From contig JAKSPJ010000013.1 of assembly GCA_024404915.1 (NCBI GenBank), positions 1-64,000 on the forward strand: a stretch of 64,000 bases of DNA, in the 5' to 3' direction. The notes below the pieces were generated by a model. The model ran no database searches. It was not told the origin of the DNA and worked only from the letters and a program-made list of their open reading frames with translations. Origin of the DNA: Oscillospiraceae bacterium (GTDB lineage: Bacteria > Bacillota > Clostridia > Oscillospirales > Ruminococcaceae). A program made the translations under genes and the position numbers. This document shows, piece by piece, positions 42,506 to 49,586 of this stretch (positions are counted from its first letter, which is position 1; each line of letters starts with the position of its first letter).

Positions 42506-43416
42506 GAATCTATATAGATGCCGACGGCTGTCCTGTTGTTGATGAAACGCTGAAAATTGCTGAAAAATATGGCATTTCATGTATTATAATATGCGACACG
42601 TCGCATAGAATTGAACGTGAAAATGCAGAAACGGTTGTAGTTGAAAAAGGCGCTGACAGCGTTGATTTCAAACTTGTGAATATGATTCAGAGCGGTGATA
42701 TTGCGATTACGCAGGACTATGGTCTTGCAGCAATGTGCCTTAGTAAAAAAGCTGTTGTACTGAATCAGGACGGAAAACAGTATTCAGAGGATAATATTTC
42801 CGGCCTGCTTGAATTTCGTGCTGTTTCCAGGAAAATCCGTAATTCCGGCGGAAGATTAAAAGGAATGCCGAAACGAACAGCACAACAGGATAAAGATTTT
42901 GAAGCTGCATTAAAACGAATTCTTAACGAAAAGACAAGAATGATTCAGCTTGCTGAAAAGTCTGATACTGAGGAAATCCTTTCCTTATACAAAACCATGC
43001 TTGGCGGAAAAGCTGACTGGAATGAAAACTATCCGAGCCTTGAAACCATAGAATCTGATTTATCAAGAAATGCGTTGTTCGTTATGAAAAATGCAGAAAA
43101 TGAAATAATATCAGCGATTTCCATTGACAGCGATGAAGAAGTTGAAGCTCTTGAATGCTGGAGTTCCGATTTACAGCCATCGGGAGAATTATCGAGGCTG
43201 TGTGTCCGAAAGGATATGCAGAATCAGGGCATTGCACGTCAAATGATGCGTTATTCCTTTGATATTTTAAGAAGCGAGGGTAAGAAAAGTGTTCATATCC
43301 TTGTGAGAAAAGGACACAATATCGCATTGAAATCATATATGCCACTCGGTTTTTCTGAAGTTGGCGAATGTAACTTGTTTGAAAAAGACTTTATTTGTCT
43401 TGAAATGAATTTATAA
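42502..43416 (+). CDS. DUF188 (YaiI/YqxD) domain fused to a GNAT acetyltransferase
   Basis: A 304-residue two-domain protein. Residues 1-145 are a full DUF188 (YaiI/YqxD, NYN-like nuclease fold) domain with MRIYIDADGCPVVDETLKIA, GADSVDFKLVN, ITQDYGLAAMCLSKKA and GRLKGMPKRTAQQDKDFEAA. These proteins usually end there. Residues 146-304 are a GNAT domain with the acetyl-CoA site RLCVRKDMQNQGIARQMMRY. The frame runs through the join (ILNEKTRMIQLAEKSD) without a stop. The fusion suggests an RNA- or nucleotide-linked acetylation role, or simply a gene join after loss of a stop codon. The start overlaps the flavin reductase stop (TTATGA). Confidence 0.85.
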   Translation: MRIYIDADGCPVVDETLKIAEKYGISCIIICDTSHRIERENAETVVVEKGADSVDFKLVNMIQSGDIAITQDYGLAAMCLSKKAVVLNQDGKQYSEDNISGLLEFRAVSRKIRNSGGRLKGMPKRTAQQDKDFEAALKRILNEKTRMIQLAEKSDTEEILSLYKTMLGGKADWNENYPSLETIESDLSRNALFVMKNAENEIISAISIDSDEEVEALECWSSDLQPSGELSRLCVRKDMQNQGIARQMMRYSFDILRSEGKKSVHILVRKGHNIALKSYMPLGFSEVGECNLFEKDFICLEMNL

Positions 43417-43429
43417 GGAGTATTTTAAA

Positions 43430-43822
43430 ATGAAAAACGTATACGAATTTTTGAAGAATGCAGAAACATATTACCTCGCAACAGTTGAGGGAGATCAGCC
43501 GAGAGTAAGACCTTTCGGAACTGTCAATCTTTTTGATGGTAAGCTCTATATTCAGACAGGGAAAGTTAAGCCTGTCTCAAAACAGCTCATGACAAATCCG
43601 AAGGCTGAAATCTGTGCTTTCAAGGATGGCAAATGGCTTCGTGTGGCTTGCGAGCTGATTGAAGATGACAGCGTTGAAGCGAGAAAATCCATGCTTGATG
43701 CATATCCAAATCTTAGAGCAATGTACAATGAGAATGACGGAAATACACAGGTTTTTTATCTCAGAAACGCTGTTGCAACCTTCTCATCATTCACAGAAGC
43801 ACCGGTTGTTGAGAAATTTTAA
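43430..43822 (+). CDS. Pyridoxamine 5'-phosphate oxidase-fold flavoprotein
   Basis: A 130-residue PPOX-class protein. The family pattern YYLATVEGDQPRVRPFG is at residues 13-29, followed by LYIQTGKVKPVSKQL and VRVACELIEDD-type strands. Such small proteins bind FMN or F420 and are mostly of unknown substrate. TAAGGAG is upstream. It is the third gene of the flavin reductase group and overlaps a truncated phosphatase start at its stop (TAATG). Confidence 0.88.
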   Translation: MKNVYEFLKNAETYYLATVEGDQPRVRPFGTVNLFDGKLYIQTGKVKPVSKQLMTNPKAEICAFKDGKWLRVACELIEDDSVEARKSMLDAYPNLRAMYNENDGNTQVFYLRNAVATFSSFTEAPVVEKF

Positions 43823-43938
43823 TGAAGCGTATTATGTTCGTCTGCCACGGCAGCAGGGCATCCGTCGAAAATGCGATCAAGCAGCTTGTAGAACAGGGAT
43901 TGCTTGTAAGACATGGAACAGGACGCAGCACATTCTAA
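43822..43938 (+). pseudogene. Truncated low-molecular-weight phosphotyrosine phosphatase stub joined to foreign tail
   Basis: A 38-codon frame that begins MKRIMFVCHG, the exact start expected for a low-molecular-weight protein tyrosine phosphatase (normally continuing with N-x-C-R-S). It then switches to SVENAIKQLVEQGLLVRHGT, which reads like a winged-helix end from another protein. The catalytic loop is lost. Its start overlaps the stop of the PPOX gene, so the intact phosphatase was probably the last gene of this operon before a deletion joined it to an unrelated fragment. Confidence 0.55.
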
Positions 43939-43967
43939 ACCAGAAGTGACGCACAATAACAATGACA

Positions 43968-43999
43968 GCATCTGTCGTGTAAACGGCAGATGCTTTTTT
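43968..43999 (+). terminator. Terminator of the flavin reductase operon
   Basis: Stem GCATCTGTCG (43968-43977) with CGGCAGATGC (43984-43993), one G-U pair, followed by six T. Confidence 0.85.
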
Positions 44000-44392
44000 G
44001 AGCGACGGGATTGGGGGTTCGAAATCTCTATGGTGCAGCAATCATAAGACCGCGCCCCTTCTCACAAGCAAAAAGTCCGGTTCAAACACCCGATTAACCC
44101 CTCGCATATTTTGCAAGCCGAAGCCTCTCGCCAAGATGATTGCCGCCGGAGAGGACGCCGACATCATCGAATACACCCCGACCGTACTGGAAGGAGCATA
44201 ACCACATCAAGCGTATAATTTCAACCGCTTACACATTTCTTATCTGAATTTCTTTTCTGACCTTTTCAAGTAAATATACCAACAACAAGTCCTCTGTTTT
44301 CTTATCACCATTATACTATATTGAAATAAGGAATACAACGGATTTTTATTGATGCGCTACGGCCTGAAAAAATGTGCGGCTAAAAAAGTCCG
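44000..44392. other. Intergenic scrap region with coding fragments
   Basis: No intact gene. Near 44120-44190 the plus strand reads AKMIAAGEDADIIEYTPTVL then a stop after EGA, which looks like the C-terminal end of an unidentified protein. On the minus strand a promoter (TTGTAT, 17 bases, TATAAT; 44338-44310) points left into a short frame ending LLEKVRKEIQIRNV, also fragment-like. The interval appears to be made of pieces left after rearrangements. Confidence 0.4.
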
Positions 44393-44432
44393 AGAAAAAA
44401 GTGACTGTACAGAATATCTCCATACAGTCACT
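44393..44432 (-). terminator. Terminator of the serine hydrolase gene
   Basis: Perfect 10-base stem AGTGACTGTA (44400-44409) with TACAGTCACT (44423-44432); the T-run TTTTTT is on the minus strand. Confidence 0.8.
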
Positions 44433-44440
44433 AATAATGA

Positions 44441-45925
44441 TTATTTATTTTGGCTCATTACAATATATCTGCGAATACTCGATATAATAAGCATTATTAA
44501 ATCAATATCAACAATTATCAATGCAGTCAATACGGAATACGGCATCCATACTGCTGCCATCATATAATTATAACCTACAAGATACGGCAGAGAAATCATA
44601 ACTGCAAGCAACAAAGTGAAAATAATCAGCTTTATAGTTAGTTTAACTTTCTCTTTTCTGGCAGATACGGATTTTTTGGATAATCTTTTCTTTTGTGTGA
44701 TTGTCCGTATCAGTGTTACAATCGACAGAATCAAAAAAGCAATTGCAACTGTACTTGCTACTATATCTGTAGGATCAGTAATCACAGATTTACGAATCAA
44801 TTCTTTTCCACTCATCATATCATAAACACAATCCGCTGCCATGAGAGGTGTTGTTGCCTGAATATTTGATGCTGCAAACACACCTATATTTCTGTCGTAA
44901 TCAACAAAGAGCATTGTTGTGAAATTTGGATTTCCACCTGAATGCGTCAGCAATCCTTTATCCCTTGACATGATCCAGCCGTTAGCATAAAATCTCTCTG
45001 TGCCATCTTCCATTTCTCCGCATTTTATGTACTGATTATCTTCATAAATATGATGAGATTTTTCTATTGCATTTTTCAGTTTCTCAGGAAGTTCCATATT
45101 GCCAAGCTGTGCTTTTATCCATAATGACATATCTGATGTTGTTGTGATAACATATCCGTCGCCCTGACTCCCTTTAAAACGTGGAGCATTGTATTCTATA
45201 ATCTGACCGAAACATTTCTGATATCCTTGTGCTGTAGGAATATCATATCCACTGTCATTCATACCTATCGGCTGAAAGATTTCTGTTGTAACATATTCTT
45301 CAAACGGCTTTTCTGCAACAACCTCTGTCAGATATGCAAGTATATCGTATCCAAGATTACAGTATTCAAAATCTGTTCCGGGTTCAAAATTCAAATTCAA
45401 ATTCACAGCAAGCCTTGCAGTTTCTTCCTTGAGTTTATCATCTGTTCCGGATTTAATCTTGCTGAATGTTTTTTCTTCCGGAATTCCTGATGTATGATTA
45501 AGCAAATGCCAGATTTTCAAATCATAGTTTTCACCATTCCATTTAACATTGAACCACGGAAGGTAATCAGAAACAGAATCATTGATTGAAAGTTTGCCTT
45601 CTTCCTGTAACAGCAATACTGATAAAGCTGTAAATGCTTTGGAAACAGATGCTAATTCAAAATGTGTTGTTTCAGTAATCGGTATTTGCTCAGAGATATT
45701 ATCAAATCCCCAGTTCTTATACGAAACATCATTTTCATTAACAACTGTAAGTGCAAGTCCGGGTGTTTTTTCGGTATCTATATATTCTTCAATATAATCG
45801 TTCAGTTCATTATCAGAAAGAACTTCTTTGGTATCAACTGCATTAACAGATACTGTCATTGATGATGAAAACAACATCGCTCCAGATAACACAATAGATA
45901 TAATAGTTTTCAGTTTATTACTCAT
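44441..45925 (-). CDS. Serine hydrolase (beta-lactamase family, class C-like) with C-terminal membrane helices
   Basis: A 494-residue exported protein: signal peptide (1-29), a beta-lactamase/transpeptidase-fold domain (about 32-360) with the SxxK motif FELASVSKAFTAL, a YxN motif in EYCNLGYDILAYL and a C-terminal THSGGNPNF block (HxG), then three or four transmembrane helices (about 385-490). Class C-like serine hydrolases of this layout act as peptidases, esterases or penicillin-binding relatives rather than true resistance enzymes; the substrate is not known. It has a consensus promoter, a terminator, and AT-rich codon use consistent with the surrounding accessory region. Confidence 0.88.
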   Translation of the reverse strand: MSNKLKTIISIVLSGAMLFSSSMTVSVNAVDTKEVLSDNELNDYIEEYIDTEKTPGLALTVVNENDVSYKNWGFDNISEQIPITETTHFELASVSKAFTALSVLLLQEEGKLSINDSVSDYLPWFNVKWNGENYDLKIWHLLNHTSGIPEEKTFSKIKSGTDDKLKEETARLAVNLNLNFEPGTDFEYCNLGYDILAYLTEVVAEKPFEEYVTTEIFQPIGMNDSGYDIPTAQGYQKCFGQIIEYNAPRFKGSQGDGYVITTTSDMSLWIKAQLGNMELPEKLKNAIEKSHHIYEDNQYIKCGEMEDGTERFYANGWIMSRDKGLLTHSGGNPNFTTMLFVDYDRNIGVFAASNIQATTPLMAADCVYDMMSGKELIRKSVITDPTDIVASTVAIAFLILSIVTLIRTITQKKRLSKKSVSARKEKVKLTIKLIIFTLLLAVMISLPYLVGYNYMMAAVWMPYSVLTALIIVDIDLIMLIISSIRRYIVMSQNK

Positions 45926-46117
45926 ATAATGCTCTCCATTTTGTATTTATTACGTCCGCCACCATTGACAGAACCGTGAATGAAATGCTGATAAGTCGTG
46001 CCGACAGTGAAAAACTCAGGAACAGCTTCATTCGCTGATGCAAGTAATTCAGTAATACTCCACGCATCGAAAATGAAGAAATAAGTGAAACTCACTTTAC
46101 ACGTTTTCACTGATTCT

Positions 46118-46146
46118 ATTATATCATAATCGAATATTTTTTTCAA
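46118..46146 (-). promoter_or_regulatory. Sigma-A promoter of the serine hydrolase
   Basis: Minus strand TTGAAA (46146-46141) and TATAAT (46123-46118) with a 17-base spacer, and a TG one base before the -10 element. Confidence 0.75.
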
Positions 46147-46594
46147 TAGATTTGCTTTGTTGTTAGCCCATAATTTGTTTGTTGCATTTCAACAGTTAGA
46201 GCATTTGAGAGCGTTTTATAGTTGAAACCAGTTGGAAACGTTTTGTTCAGAAGGTTGCGAATTAATCATTTTCTCCTATATATGTGAAAGGCACTTTTAG
46301 AATACAATGATACCAAGAGCAATTTCGGGAATCAGCTGATTCACCTCTCTCAACCTCATGCGAAACACCACGGACAAGATTGCAGGTGTTTTCTGATCTA
46401 AGTTCAGGAAAGAGGAGTGTCCTTTTCGCAGCATCAGGCGGAAGCGGAGTTTATTGAGGGTAAGTTAATCCGTCAGCAAATGATATTAAAAAGCTTGCTG
46501 AAATGTGATTTAATATAACGCTGTGAAAAAAACACCAAAAACGAATATCCTAAAATATGCAAATTCCTTATTTACATATTATTCAAATTTTATA

Positions 46595-46644
46595 TTGACA
46601 CAATGTCAGAATAGTGATATAACACCTATAATGACACGATGTCA
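46595..46644 (+). promoter_or_regulatory. Promoter with two TGACA-N3-TGTCA operators
   Basis: TTGACA (46595-46600) and TATAAC (46618-46623) with a 17-base spacer. Two nearly identical dyads overlap it: TGACACAATGTCA (46596-46608, covering the -35) and TGACACGATGTCA (46632-46644, just after the expected start). The same GAAT follows each. Two spaced perfect half-site pairs over a promoter are typical of repression by a dimeric TetR-like regulator, often autoregulated. No such regulator gene survives next to it. Confidence 0.7.
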
Positions 46645-46668
46645 GAATCAATTACAGGAGTGATTATT

Positions 46669-46764
46669 ATGAAGAAAAGTATAGAAACCAAACTTGCAAA
46701 TCTAAGAGTAAGCCATTTATTTGCGCTGAACAACAAATCGCTATTAGCTTCATCTTCTAACTGA
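46669..46764 (+). pseudogene. Truncated gene downstream of the dyad operators
   Basis: A 31-codon frame starting MKKSIETKLANLR with a CAGGAG site 9 bases upstream, directly behind the operator-controlled promoter. It stops early. From about codon 14 the DNA on the opposite strand forms a better coding-like stretch (VKAANVFSPIGTVTVTVKKD, 46626-46880 minus), so the original gene seems to have been cut and joined to an unrelated fragment. Neither fragment is identified. Confidence 0.4.
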
Positions 46765-46923
46765 GCCTCTATTTCAGGAACGTTAGATGCGGAATATTTG
46801 GATGGAAACGGATCTTTTTTAACTGTTACTGTTACTGTTCCAATAGGACTAAAAACATTCGCAGCTTTCACCTTCGGAATAGCAACATTTACGCAGCCTT
46901 TCTATCTTATTATATGATGATTT

Positions 46924-48330
46924 TTAAATTTTTAAGCCGTACGATTTGAGAATCTCTGTATTCCTTAATTTTCGCCTATGAACTTCTTTAAGGTACAATT
47001 CACGCACATCAGGATTTTCAAGTATATGTGAAAGCTGTTCTTTGTTCTTTTCGTACTGATTACAAATAAGCTCACACACAGTCTCATACTGCTCTTTTGT
47101 ACGACCATTCACCTGGTGCTCCAATTCATATAAAGCACGGTCTAATCGTACTTTTTTTTCCTGTTCCACAAAGGAATAAGGGTCATCTAAAGTCAGCATC
47201 AATGCTCCATCACTACATGGATATCCATCTTCCGGATTATACTTTTCAACTAATAAAGGATATACATACCCACCCATAGAAAACATATATCCTATCATAT
47301 CGTCAGGAGTGCGTATCTGATTCAGTACAGGCAATACCCACTCAATCAATTTATTTGAAGCCTGCTTAAAAGCATATATCAACGAATCCGTATCATCTTT
47401 CAGGTAGCTGAACCACATCATGCTTAACTCCAGCTTTCGATCAGAATCATATCTGTGACGATATTTATAGAATTCTGATATTGGTTTTAACCATGAACTA
47501 TCATAGCGCTGATTGTTGTTGAAATTGATTTCTTTGCGATATACCGTAGCTGCTCCGCTTACAATAGATATTCCTGAACCGTGGTTGCGTAAACCGATAA
47601 TATGAAACAGATCATCATTTACTACACGGATGAAATACGGTAGTTTTGTTTTCGCTTTCACAAATCCTAAAGGTTCAAGAACATCCCCTAAAATTTGTTT
47701 AAATGCAGCGTTTACAGTAAGCTTTCTTCCCCTATTGTCATCCGTTCTTTTGGAATTCAGGACAGGAGTGTGTGCATCGATACTCCTACTTTTGACTGAA
47801 AAAAGAATACCTTCACTGTCCATGCCAATAATCGGCGCTATCTCTGACAGCCCCTCCTCGACAAAGACGTAGTCACCGTTACGCACATCTAAAAGTTGAT
47901 TCCACGAATACCCCTTCTCTAAAAGCGGAGCCCACACGCTCTCGATTGGTTCAGGAATATCATCCCCGAAGTAGTCATCGGCTCGCCCCATGATAAGAGA
48001 GTCTTTCTTCTTTCCGCTTTTGTCATATAAATCAAGTGTAGCACAATCGCTGTCGATAACAGTTGTATTAATGCATACGGTCTTGAGCATCTTCGCTATT
48101 CTGCCAGTATCAGATTGAGAAAGCTGATTGCCTTGCTCGTAGGCTTCTGAGGCTAAGGTCACCCATTTGCATTTATCTGAAAATCTTAGAATGTAGGATA
48201 CTTCGCTCTCATCGCTGTTACTGGTAACATAGCCATTCTTCTTCATTTCTTCACAGAAAAAGTTGATAAACTGCTCTCGATCAAGCAGTTTTGGATTATA
48301 AATCTGTGTGGATGTAAAAAAGTTCCCCAT
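46924..48330 (-). CDS. Uncharacterised protein with a DUF4304-like central part
   Basis: A 468-residue soluble protein I do not recognise with certainty. The N-terminal third (MGNFFTSTQIYNPKLLDREQ, then EVSYILRFSDKCKWVTLAS) resembles small proteins often found near polymorphic-toxin immunity genes in gut Firmicutes. The central part (LGDVLEPLGFVKAKTKLPYF, then LFHIIGLRNHGSG) recalls DUF4304 domains. A charged helical C-terminus follows. No signal peptide or membrane segment. ATG 48330 is preferred for its CGGAG site. Codon use is AT-rich and it sits in the accessory region, so horizontal transfer is likely. An immunity or defence role is possible but unproven. Confidence 0.6.
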   Translation of the reverse strand: MGNFFTSTQIYNPKLLDREQFINFFCEEMKKNGYVTSNSDESEVSYILRFSDKCKWVTLASEAYEQGNQLSQSDTGRIAKMLKTVCINTTVIDSDCATLDLYDKSGKKKDSLIMGRADDYFGDDIPEPIESVWAPLLEKGYSWNQLLDVRNGDYVFVEEGLSEIAPIIGMDSEGILFSVKSRSIDAHTPVLNSKRTDDNRGRKLTVNAAFKQILGDVLEPLGFVKAKTKLPYFIRVVNDDLFHIIGLRNHGSGISIVSGAATVYRKEINFNNNQRYDSSWLKPISEFYKYRHRYDSDRKLELSMMWFSYLKDDTDSLIYAFKQASNKLIEWVLPVLNQIRTPDDMIGYMFSMGGYVYPLLVEKYNPEDGYPCSDGALMLTLDDPYSFVEQEKKVRLDRALYELEHQVNGRTKEQYETVCELICNQYEKNKEQLSHILENPDVRELYLKEVHRRKLRNTEILKSYGLKI

Positions 48331-48440
48331 AAATAATCTCCGTAACAATGTATTTTCTTAATCAAAACAGATTAGTTTAAACTGCCTAACAAACTCAGCT
48401 TAATGACGATTTAAGCCAGTTCGTCAAATTCAAATTTAGC

Positions 48441-48755
48441 TCACTTTCTACTGGATAAAAACTGTATCAACATACCTATCAACAATCCTACGAAGGAAAT
48501 GACTAAATACCAAATGGAGTGTATGAACGCTGATTCATTATAATAGATGAAAATGGAAGGGATAAAAAGAACAGATACCAAAAGAGGATATACATACTTG
48601 ACTTTCTTCTTTGACACACTGCCCATAATTATCGCAAGTATAAAAGTTGCGACTATAATTAACAGCACCATTCCCATAGCATCAGTAGGTCCTGACGTTA
48701 ATGGAAATACATAAAACATGAGTAATTGTACTATTAATACTACGATTTCTTTCAT
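48441..48755 (-). CDS. Small four-helix membrane protein (unknown)
   Basis: A 104-residue protein made of four hydrophobic segments (about 6-24, 30-50, 58-76, 82-100) with a basic KKKVKY loop and a basic C-terminus SSRK. I recognise no family. The start is uncertain: a GGAGG site lies 19 bases before ATG 48755, and a GTG nearer to that site would add up to 9 residues. It precedes the uncharacterised 468-residue gene by about 110 bases and may be transcribed with it. Confidence 0.55.
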   Translation of the reverse strand: MKEIVVLIVQLLMFYVFPLTSGPTDAMGMVLLIIVATFILAIIMGSVSKKKVKYVYPLLVSVLFIPSIFIYYNESAFIHSIWYLVISFVGLLIGMLIQFLSSRK

Positions 48756-48916
48756 ATACTTTTTAATTATAAACACCTCCACAAATTCCTATTTAGCGAG
48801 GAATCGATAGGATCCTCATAAACAGTATATCTTAAACAAAGCATGTACTCCCTTCATTCCCGCAAGCTGAAATTCCAGGTGTCAGATTGCTTCACATAGC
48901 AGGGGGGAATAATGAA

Positions 48917-48953
48917 AAAAGCTGTAAAACGAACTTGTTTTACAGCTTTTTTT
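48917..48953. terminator. Bidirectional terminator after the tRNA cluster
   Basis: Perfect stem AAAAGCTGTAAAAC (48917-48930) with GTTTTACAGCTTTT (48937-48950), loop of 6, with A and T runs on both sides. It ends the minus-strand tRNA transcript. Confidence 0.85.
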
Positions 48954-48956
48954 GAA

Positions 48957-49031
48957 GGTGGGTAGAGGGATTCGAACCCTCGGTCTTCGGGACCACAATC
49001 CGACGCTTTAACCAACTAAGCTATACCCACC
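48957..49031 (-). tRNA. tRNA-His (GTG)
   Basis: A cloverleaf of 75 bases with acceptor GGTGGGT / ACCCACC, including the extra 5' G typical of tRNA-His, D arm AGCTTAGTTGGTTAAAGC, anticodon loop TTGTGGT and T arm with GGTTCGAATCC. CCA is not encoded. The last pair of the anticodon stem is an A-C mismatch. It is the third gene of the tRNA transcript. Confidence 0.92.
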
Positions 49032-49088
49032 ATATTTAATTGTCAACAACCACGAAAGAGAAAATCTGCTTAGGCAGTCGTCAAGAAC

Positions 49089-49161
49089 GCGCCTTAAAGG
49101 ATTCGAACCTTTGACTTACTGCTTAGAAGGCAGTTACTCTATCCAGCTGAGTTAAAGGCGC
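49089..49161 (-). tRNA. tRNA-Arg (TCT)
   Basis: A 73-base cloverleaf with acceptor GCGCCTT / AAGGCGC, anticodon stem ACTGC / GCAGT, loop CTTCTAA (anticodon TCT) and T arm GGTTCGAATCC. CCA is not encoded. Second gene of the tRNA transcript. Confidence 0.95.
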
Positions 49162-49186
49162 ACATGCCACATAAAAAATGACAGAA

Positions 49187-49256
<70 letters not shown>

Positions 49257-49297
49257 ATTCAATACTCAGCGTGTGTCTTACCAACACTGTGAATATA

Positions 49298-49326
49298 ATT
49301 ATAGCATGTCTCTTTAAAAATGTCAA
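49298..49326 (-). promoter_or_regulatory. Sigma-A promoter of the tRNA cluster
   Basis: Minus strand TTGACA (49326-49321) and TATAAT (49303-49298) with a 17-base spacer, a full consensus match as expected for stable RNA. Confidence 0.85.
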
Positions 49327-49499
49327 GAGATTTTTTGAAAAAAATCCTGATTTTATACTTTCGATACCTATTATAAAATATGCCGCTCATTATTATGCAA
49401 AATTACCAGTACACAGATGCAGCTATGCGCAGAGGAAAGGAAGGTTGTTCTTCAGTGCAGCAGCGAAAAATCTATTTTCGGGAATTTGCCCTTCAGCAC

Positions 49500-49528
49500 T
49501 TGCAATTTCACTTGTTTTCTGTTATAAT
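49500..49528 (+). promoter_or_regulatory. Sigma-A promoter of glnN
   Basis: TTGCAA (49500-49505) and TATAAT (49523-49528) with a 17-base spacer. Confidence 0.75.
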
Positions 49529-49586
49529 ATGGATTGTAAGGAATCGGCATAGTGCCGACTTGAGATGAAAGGAGCAAATTGAATTT

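Larger units (their letters stand above)
45926..46668. other. Long intergenic region upstream of the serine hydrolase
   Basis: From right to left: a repressor-type operator region (46595-46644), about 440 bases with only fragment-like frames (for example one reading AEAEFIEGKLIRQQMILKSL before a stop near 46512), the serine hydrolase promoter (46118-46146) and a 190-base leader. The leader includes an unexplained open stretch on the minus strand reading SITELLASANEAVPEFFTVG in frame up to the hydrolase start; I do not recognise it. Confidence 0.45.
49257..49586. other. Intergenic region between tRNA cluster and glnN
   Basis: A 330-base interval with two divergent sigma-A promoters (49298-49326 minus, 49500-49528 plus). 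Between them I see no gene. The glnN leader has a small hairpin TCGGCATAGTGCCGA near 49546-49560. Confidence 0.6.

Noticed and set aside
44010..44095. T-arm-like words GGTTCGAAATC and GGTTCAAACACCC
   Set aside because: No acceptor, D arm or anticodon stem can be folded around them; at most they are tRNA debris.
44441..45925. Assignment as a beta-lactamase resistance gene
   Set aside because: Class C-like fold with C-terminal membrane helices is typical of general serine hydrolases; sequence alone does not support a resistance role.
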